From positions 26,678,879-26,742,878 of the forward strand of contig NC_060891.1 in assembly GCF_014805685.1 (NCBI RefSeq): a stretch of DNA of 64,000 nucleotides, written 5' to 3'. Under the pieces are notes generated by a model, which worked only from the letters and a program-made list of their open reading frames with translations, ran no database searches and had not been told where the DNA came from. Positions 57,116-64,000 of the stretch are shown one piece after another. The DNA is from Silurus meridionalis (lineage: Eukaryota; Chordata; Actinopteri; Siluriformes; Siluridae). The translations under genes and the position numbers were made by a program. Every line of letters begins with the position of its first letter. Positions within the stretch are counted from its first letter, which is position 1.

Positions 57116-57964
57116 TATTTCTATAGGAAATTTTATATTGTGATATTATTTTATATTCCGTTTGTTGGAGAATTGTAATCTTAGCCTATTGGGGATGATT
57201 TGCTCAGGGCTATGGAACAGATATATCAAATATATATCTTTATATATATATATATCGAAATAAAGTATTGATTGGTCAATTGTGTTGCTAGTATACAATT
57301 TTAAAACATATTTCTGTTAATGCTCAGAAATGCAGTCTTAAATATTAATTTTTTTTTTTATATTTATGGTATAAACACAATGTCAAAAGCCATTTGCAGT
57401 AAATATATTCACAGGAAGTATATAAAGTCCCTGAATTTGCCCATTTTGTTTCTAATTATACTTCAATTTGGTGTTTCAGTTCGAATTGTGTAGAAATTTC
57501 ATTCGTGTGGGTGTGGCCGAGGATATCAACATTTTTGTATTAAGATCGGTCGTAAGAAATCCACCGTCTCCAACGGAACCATTATTTATTCTGTAAAGAA
57601 ACAGAGTACATGCAGTGTTTAGAGTGGTCTAAGGATCTATAAGCATCTATGCCCCAGATTTCAAGAAAGCCACATTTGCCCTTCCCACTGGGTGAAAAGA
57701 TGGTGTTCCTTTTGATCCCTTGTCAGTCACGCTGATTCGAGGAAATTGCCTACGTGATTTTTGCTCAAGTATGCAGAAAAGGCAGTTTGCTGCAATTCTC
57801 CAAAAGTGCTCGTTTGCTTTATAATGTAGCACAAGCAGCCGTCTGGAAAAACATGCACCAGCTGGTTTCAGACGCAGCGCCGCTGGCCTTCGACCTCACA
57901 GACTGTTTGACGTGAGCTGGTAGACGCAGCCTAACTGTCGAAGTAGGAATTGTGTACGAGTTAA
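57116..57964. other. Unassigned AT-rich sequence
   Basis: A (TA) patch at about 57240-57256. Nothing else was recognised. Confidence 0.4.
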
Positions 57965-58260
57965 TTAGGATCAAATTGGGTAAAATGGTAAAAAAAAAAA
58001 AGTCAAGCCATTTTTTGGTGGCAGAGAGTAGACCTTTGGTGGACATTTTGGATAAAAATTGCAATACAAAAGAAAACAAATAGTTCTGCATAGTAAAATC
58101 CATCCACGCTATGTATGTGTGTGGAGACCTGACCATAAGATTCATGTCTGCTTCTTTTTGAACATCCCATTACACATTGAGTCCCCATTTGCTCTTACAA
58201 TAACCTCCACTCTTCTGGGAAGATATTTCACTAGTGGAGCTTATTATAACTGCAAGTGTG
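57965..58260 (+). mobile_element. Tc1-like family T, left part
   Basis: 'GGAGACCTGACCATAAGATT', 'GAACATCCCATTACACATTG', 'AGTCCCCATTTGCTC' and 'CTCTTCTGGGAAGATATTTC'. The remainder is lost. Confidence 0.65.
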
Positions 58261-59334
58261 GACTACAGGATATCATGGGAAACAATGTAAGTGTACAGTA
58301 TGTACACATTAATGTACAGTGCAGTCTTTATGAGTAGTGTTAAGTTAAGAAAGTTCGAGGCGACTGTATAAGGTTGATGCACAGTAGTTACGAATACCGT
58401 GAGCTGAAAATAACTAATAACTATCGCATTCCTGACTTGACATTAAGTTTTCCAAACTACCAGAACCACAAGGGTGAGCATCACACTGGAGCTTTCACAT
58501 TGCCCAATAGTCTAAATCCTATGGACCTCTGTATTTGTAATGCAGTTTCATGTTTATTCGTCTTTTGCGTCTGATATTTTTTTGTCCATCCTAAATATCC
58601 ACCTGAGATTTGTCTGATCCGGTCTATCGTTTTATTCATGTATCAGATTCCTAGCATTCGAATCTTCATGCCCTTCATGATAGCGTTCATAAAGCTAGTA
58701 GAGGTTATGAGGCGTTTATGAACTTACCAGCTGACGGCTAGACGGTACAATCTGATGTTTGGCTTCGTTTATTTTTTTTAAACGACTCAGACAGTTTCAT
58801 CGCCTCGGCGTCATTACGCCTTCAGCCTAATGCAACACTTAACCTCAGTGATGAAACACCTGCTTGGGTCCCTATTGTTTTTTTTTTTTTTCATTACAGA
58901 AAAACCCTTTTGAGAATATTTAGCATCTTGAAGCTCAGTGTTCTGTTTTCTGATGTTTGATCAGATGTATGGATCTATAAAATGTCCTCATCCCTTTCTT
59001 TCACCTTGCTGTGCTAAATGAGCTGCTTTAATCACCAGTGAAATGCTGAATGTTCTGGTCCGCTGCCAACTGACAAAGTGCCCCAAGGCCGCAGCACCAT
59101 CTATAGGGAATGTTAATACTTATAGACGTCCAGATTGACAGACATGTGGCTCCTGCTTTTTCATCGTTTTTGAATAACTATGTTTTTCAGGAACCAAATA
59201 AAAAAAAAGTCAGTGTAAAACCTAACCTTTAGTGTACAGAAGCGAACAAAACTATTTTCGAAGTATTTTTTTAATAAAACGAATGAATATAGCACAATAA
59301 CTTAAAAATAGCTATAGTTAAAACAAGTGGAAAG
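58261..59334. other. Unassigned sequence
   Basis: No gene. T run at about 58878-58892. Short frames only. Confidence 0.4.
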
Positions 59335-59905
59335 CCATTGGGGCCAGCAAGCATTTTTTTTGAATCACTGACTTACATTTTTATATATTTTTGTCCATAG
59401 AAATATATATATATATCCAATAGTCCGATCTCTTCATTTCATAACGTTTTACGTTTGAGTTTCTATCCAATCAAATTTCAGCTGTCACATCGTGTACTGT
59501 ATTGCTGTAATGCTAGCTCTGTGAGCACTGAAATATATCCGTGTGGATTTGATAGCTGTTTGTCATTCCGCAATGACTGAAGGAGACGAGATTGTTTTGG
59601 TCGCACTTTTAAGGACGTTTACAAGATGGATTTTACAAGAAAAGCTGGATGCTTCTGCTGGAGATGATGTACGCGGGAGGTACAGTTGCGGCTACAGTGA
59701 AAGGAGACGCGCAGAATTGGGTTTATTGGGTTTCTTGCTTTAGTATTGACATTCTTACTGTATGAGATTCCCATGTGTGATGCAGCGCTCTGTTCTACTG
59801 AACTTATGTTAGCTTTTGTAGCCGTGGCATCATAATGATGGTATTAAGAGGTGGATTGATGCCGGTAGGACACCACTGAAGGCCTGGGGGTGAAACAGAT
59901 TGCCT
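59335..59905 (+). mobile_element. hAT-family fragment (relative of 16468-17419)
   Basis: Starts 'GGGGCCAGCAAGCATTTTTT', matching the left part after the terminus at 16468, and ends in 'AAGGCCTGGGGGTGAAAC'. Frame 59543-59743 holds 'LLRTFTRWILQEKLDASAG', which aligns with the 'TFLKIHFEEKQDIV' segment of the 16.9-kb copy. No inverted duplication is present here. Confidence 0.7.
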
Positions 59906-60269
59906 AGTCAATTATATTCCCCAAAGCATCTAATTATGTAATGAACCTTTATTTTAGATCGTAACATTGAGAGGACACAGTTTGAGAACAGTGAAGTGAT
60001 TTGGTCTCTGCTGCTTCAAGTTGAGATTGGCTGGAAGGAGTTCAGGCGTGAGTTCAGAGGGTTGAACGCACACGTAGTTTGCTTATGAACAACAGTAACC
60101 ATGGTAACATCCAGATCCGGCTCTATTCATATTAAAGCAGCTATTGTAGACATTTTTTAACGACCTTACTGAGCTCTATGGAGGATTTATTCACGTGGTT
60201 GAACTTATCTGGTGATTTTTTTTATAAATGCCTTTAGGCACAAAATTAATTGCTTCACTGTATAGACGA

Positions 60270-60545
60270 GGGGTGTTAAAGTCAGGTACTGATGTAGGTG
60301 AGGTGAGGAGGCCTGGAGATCTTCCACTTCAACCCATGGAAAGCAGATCTTCATGGAGTTGGATCTGTGCACAGGGGTATTGTGATGCTGGAACAGGTTT
60401 AGATTAAGAGAAGGGAACATTTTATTCTGCAACATCCAAAGGCGTCCTATGCAATTGTGTTCCAAGTTTGTGGAGTTTGAAGGAAAACCACATATGGCTG
60501 AAAAAGTCAGGTGTCCCAATACTTTTGCCGATATAGCACATGTGG
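60270..60545 (+). mobile_element. Tc1-like family T, right part
   Basis: 'CAGATCTTCATGGAGTTGGA', 'GATGCTGGAACAGGTTTAG', 'CACATATGGCTGAAAAAGTC' and the terminus 'AGGTGTCCCAATACTTTTGC' are the family's right half. Confidence 0.75.
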
Positions 60546-60606
60546 CATCCAGGAATCCAGGAAGAACGTCTGCTGTCAGAAAGACGTGTCCCATTCTCCT
60601 GCTCAG

Positions 60607-60608
<2 letters not shown>

Positions 60609-60662
<54 letters not shown>

Positions 60663-60706
60663 TCTCAATCTCTTTTCCCCACTTCTCTCCCATTCTCCTC
60701 CTCAGC

Positions 60707-60740
<34 letters not shown>

Positions 60741-60960
60741 GCTTGCATATTCATTCTCTCCTATTCTTTTCTTCCTCTACCGCTCCCCCTCTCTGTCACT
60801 GTTTCATTCTCTTCTGTTCTCTTCCTCTTCTTCTATTTTACCTATCTCCCTCTTTTACCTCTCTACCTCTCTTTACATTTCTCCCTTTTGCTACATCTAT
60901 CCCTTTCTCTACCTCTCTCTGTTTCTCTACCTCACACCCCTCTCTACCTTTACCTCTACC
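60609..60960. repeat. (CT)n and pyrimidine-rich tract
   Basis: CT run at about 60609-60659, another at about 60711-60740, then loose pyrimidine-rich DNA up to the tetranucleotide array. It opens Ser/Leu-rich frames on the plus strand and a Arg/Glu frame on the minus. Confidence 0.92.
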
Positions 60961-60967
60961 GATTCCT

Positions 60968-62340
<1,373 letters not shown>

Positions 62341-62359
62341 GTGTGTATGAGGAATGTGT

Positions 62360-62362
<3 letters not shown>

Positions 62363-62427
<65 letters not shown>

Positions 62428-62455
62428 GTGTGTGTTTTGTGTGTGTGTGTGTGTG
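62363..62455. repeat. (GT)n microsatellite
   Basis: A long GT run with a few TTT interruptions at about 62424-62442. Confidence 0.93.
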
Positions 62456-62460
62456 CGGAA

Positions 62461-64000
62461 TGTATGAGAAGTGTGTGAGGTATATATACTTATATATTAC
62501 TAAATATATATTAGGAATGTGTGCGAAGCGTGTAAGTTATATATTAGTGATATATATTAGAAATGTGTGAGGAATGTGTGAGGTATATATTAGTGATATA
62601 TATTAGAAATGTGTGAGGAGGGTGTGTGGTATGTATTAGTGATATATATTAGAAATGTTTGAGGAATGTGAGGTATGTGTGAGGAGTATATGAGGAGTGT
62701 GTGAGGTATATATTAGTGATATATATTAGAAATGTGTGAGGAATGTGTGAGGTATATATTAGTGATATATATTAGAAATGTGTGAGGAGTGTGTGAGGTA
62801 TATATTAGTGATATATATTAGAAATGTTTGTGGAATGTGAGGTATATATTAGTGATATATATTAGAAATGTGTGAGGAGTGTGTGAGGTATGTATTAGTG
62901 ATATATATTAGAAATGTTTGTGGAATGTGTGAGGTATATATTAGTGATATATATTAGAAATGTGTGAGGAGTGTGTGAGGTATGTATTAGTAATATATAT
63001 ATGAAATGTGTGAGGAGTGTGTGAGGTATATATTAGTGATTTATATTAGAAATGTTTGTGGAATGTGTGAGGTATATATTAGTGATATATATTAGAAATG
63101 TGTGAGGAATGTGTGAGGTATATATTAGTGATATATATTAGGAATGTGTGAGGAGTGTGTGAGGTATATATTAGTGATATATATTAGGAATGTGTGAGGA
63201 GTGTGTGAGGTATATATTAGTAATATATATATGAAATGTGAGGAGTGTGAGGTATATATTAGTGATATATATTAGAAATGTGTGAGGAATGTGAGGTATA
63301 TATTAGTGATATATATTAGAAATGTGAGGAATGTGTGAGGTATATATTAGTGATATATATTAGGAATGTGTGAGGAGTGTGTGAGGTATATATTAGTGAT
63401 ATATATTAGGAATGTGTGAGGAGTGTGAGGAGTGTCTAAGGTATGTATTAAAAATATATATTGGGGATGTGTGAGGAATGTGTGAGGAGTATGTGAGGTA
63501 TATAATAGTAATATATATTAGAAATGTGTGAGGAATGTGTGAGGTATATATTAGTGATATATATTAGGAATGTGTGAGGAGTGTGTGAGGGGTGTCTAAG
63601 GTGTATATAAAAATATATATAAGAAATGTGTGAGAAATGTGAGGTATATATTAGTGATATATATTAGGAATGTGTGAGGAGTGTGTGAGGGTGTCTAAGG
63701 TGTATATAAAAATATATATAAGAAATGTGTGAGAAATGTGTGAGGTATATATTAGTGATATATATTATAAATGTGTGAGGAATGTGTGAGGTATATATTA
63801 GTGATATATATTAGAATGTGTGAGGTGTGTGAGGTATGTGTGAGGAGTGTCTAAGGTATGTATTAAAAATATATATATTAGAAATGTGTGAGAAATGTGT
63901 GAGGTATATATTAGTGATATATATTAGAAATGTTTGTGGAATGTGTGAGGTATATATTAGTGATATATATTAGAAATGTGTGAGGAGTGTGTGAGGTATG
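62461..64000. repeat. 46-bp satellite array (continues beyond the window)
   Basis: A unit of about 46 bases joins an AT-rich half (GTATATATTAGTGATATATA) with TTAGAAATGTGTGAGGAATG. Spacing between 'TAGTGATATA' cores is 46 in the early array; several units are shorter or longer. The unit core TGAGGAATGTGTG is the reverse complement of CACACATTCCTCA, the word of the 22.8-24.6 kb satellite. The array reaches the last base. Confidence 0.95.

Noticed and set aside
62461..64000. CRISPR-like or regulatory array of repeated AT cores
   Set aside because: Direct tandem satellite with no spacers; no gene nearby to regulate.

Overview
This 64-kb window looks like a repeat-packed intergenic or intronic stretch of a teleost fish chromosome. 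Several families point that way: RTE-type non-LTR retrotransposons with short GAA/AAG-type 3' tails, L2- and Rex1-like LINE remnants, tRNA-derived SINEs, Tc1, mariner, pogo-like and hAT DNA transposons, and long CA/GT microsatellites. The mix resembles otophysan fish, possibly a catfish, but the genus is my inference. I found no cellular protein-coding gene, no convincing exon, no functional tRNA or rRNA gene, no CRISPR array and no virus. Every long open frame is either a decayed transposon gene or a frame kept open by a tandem repeat.

Layout. 0-3 kb: mostly unassigned sequence, one tRNA-Glu-headed SINE with a 10-bp target duplication, and a Tc1-like remnant. 3.2-5.1 kb: a 30-bp minisatellite. 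7.6-11.8 kb: a three-level nest, with a near-complete RTE inside a TA-flanked inverted-repeat element, itself inside a hAT-like element. 12.7-18.6 kb: a Tc1 transposase tail, a second RTE copy with a 16-bp target duplication, a deleted hAT element with a perfect 62-bp inverted duplication in its transposase reading frame, and a broken Tc1 transposase. 21-25.8 kb: RTE fragments, a purine-rich tract and a CACATTCCT satellite. 26-29.5 kb: an L2-like LINE, then a mariner interrupted by a pogo-like element. 30-40.4 kb: microsatellites, RTE copies 5-7 and Rex1-like LINE remnants. 41-60.5 kb: scattered Tc1-like, SINE, hAT, mariner and RTE fragments separated by unassigned DNA. 60.6-64 kb: pyrimidine-rich DNA, a TCTA/TCTG compound microsatellite and a 46-bp satellite running off the window end.

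How the parts relate. Nine RTE copies form a deletion and truncation series. The tRNA-Glu SINE appears to consist of a tRNA head, the RTE 5' leader and the RTE 3' end, which would make it a mobilised derivative of that LINE. Three copies of one hAT family, two mariners and about ten copies of one Tc1-like element show repeated invasion. The satellite at 22.8-24.6 kb and the one at 62.5-64 kb share a 13-base core in opposite orientation.

I see no evidence for a new gene-encoded system. The most original signals are structural: the bipartite SINE, the inverted duplication in the hAT frame, the three-level nest and the related satellites. Edges of decayed repeats are read by eye and may be off by tens of bases; target duplications and the perfect palindromes were checked base by base.
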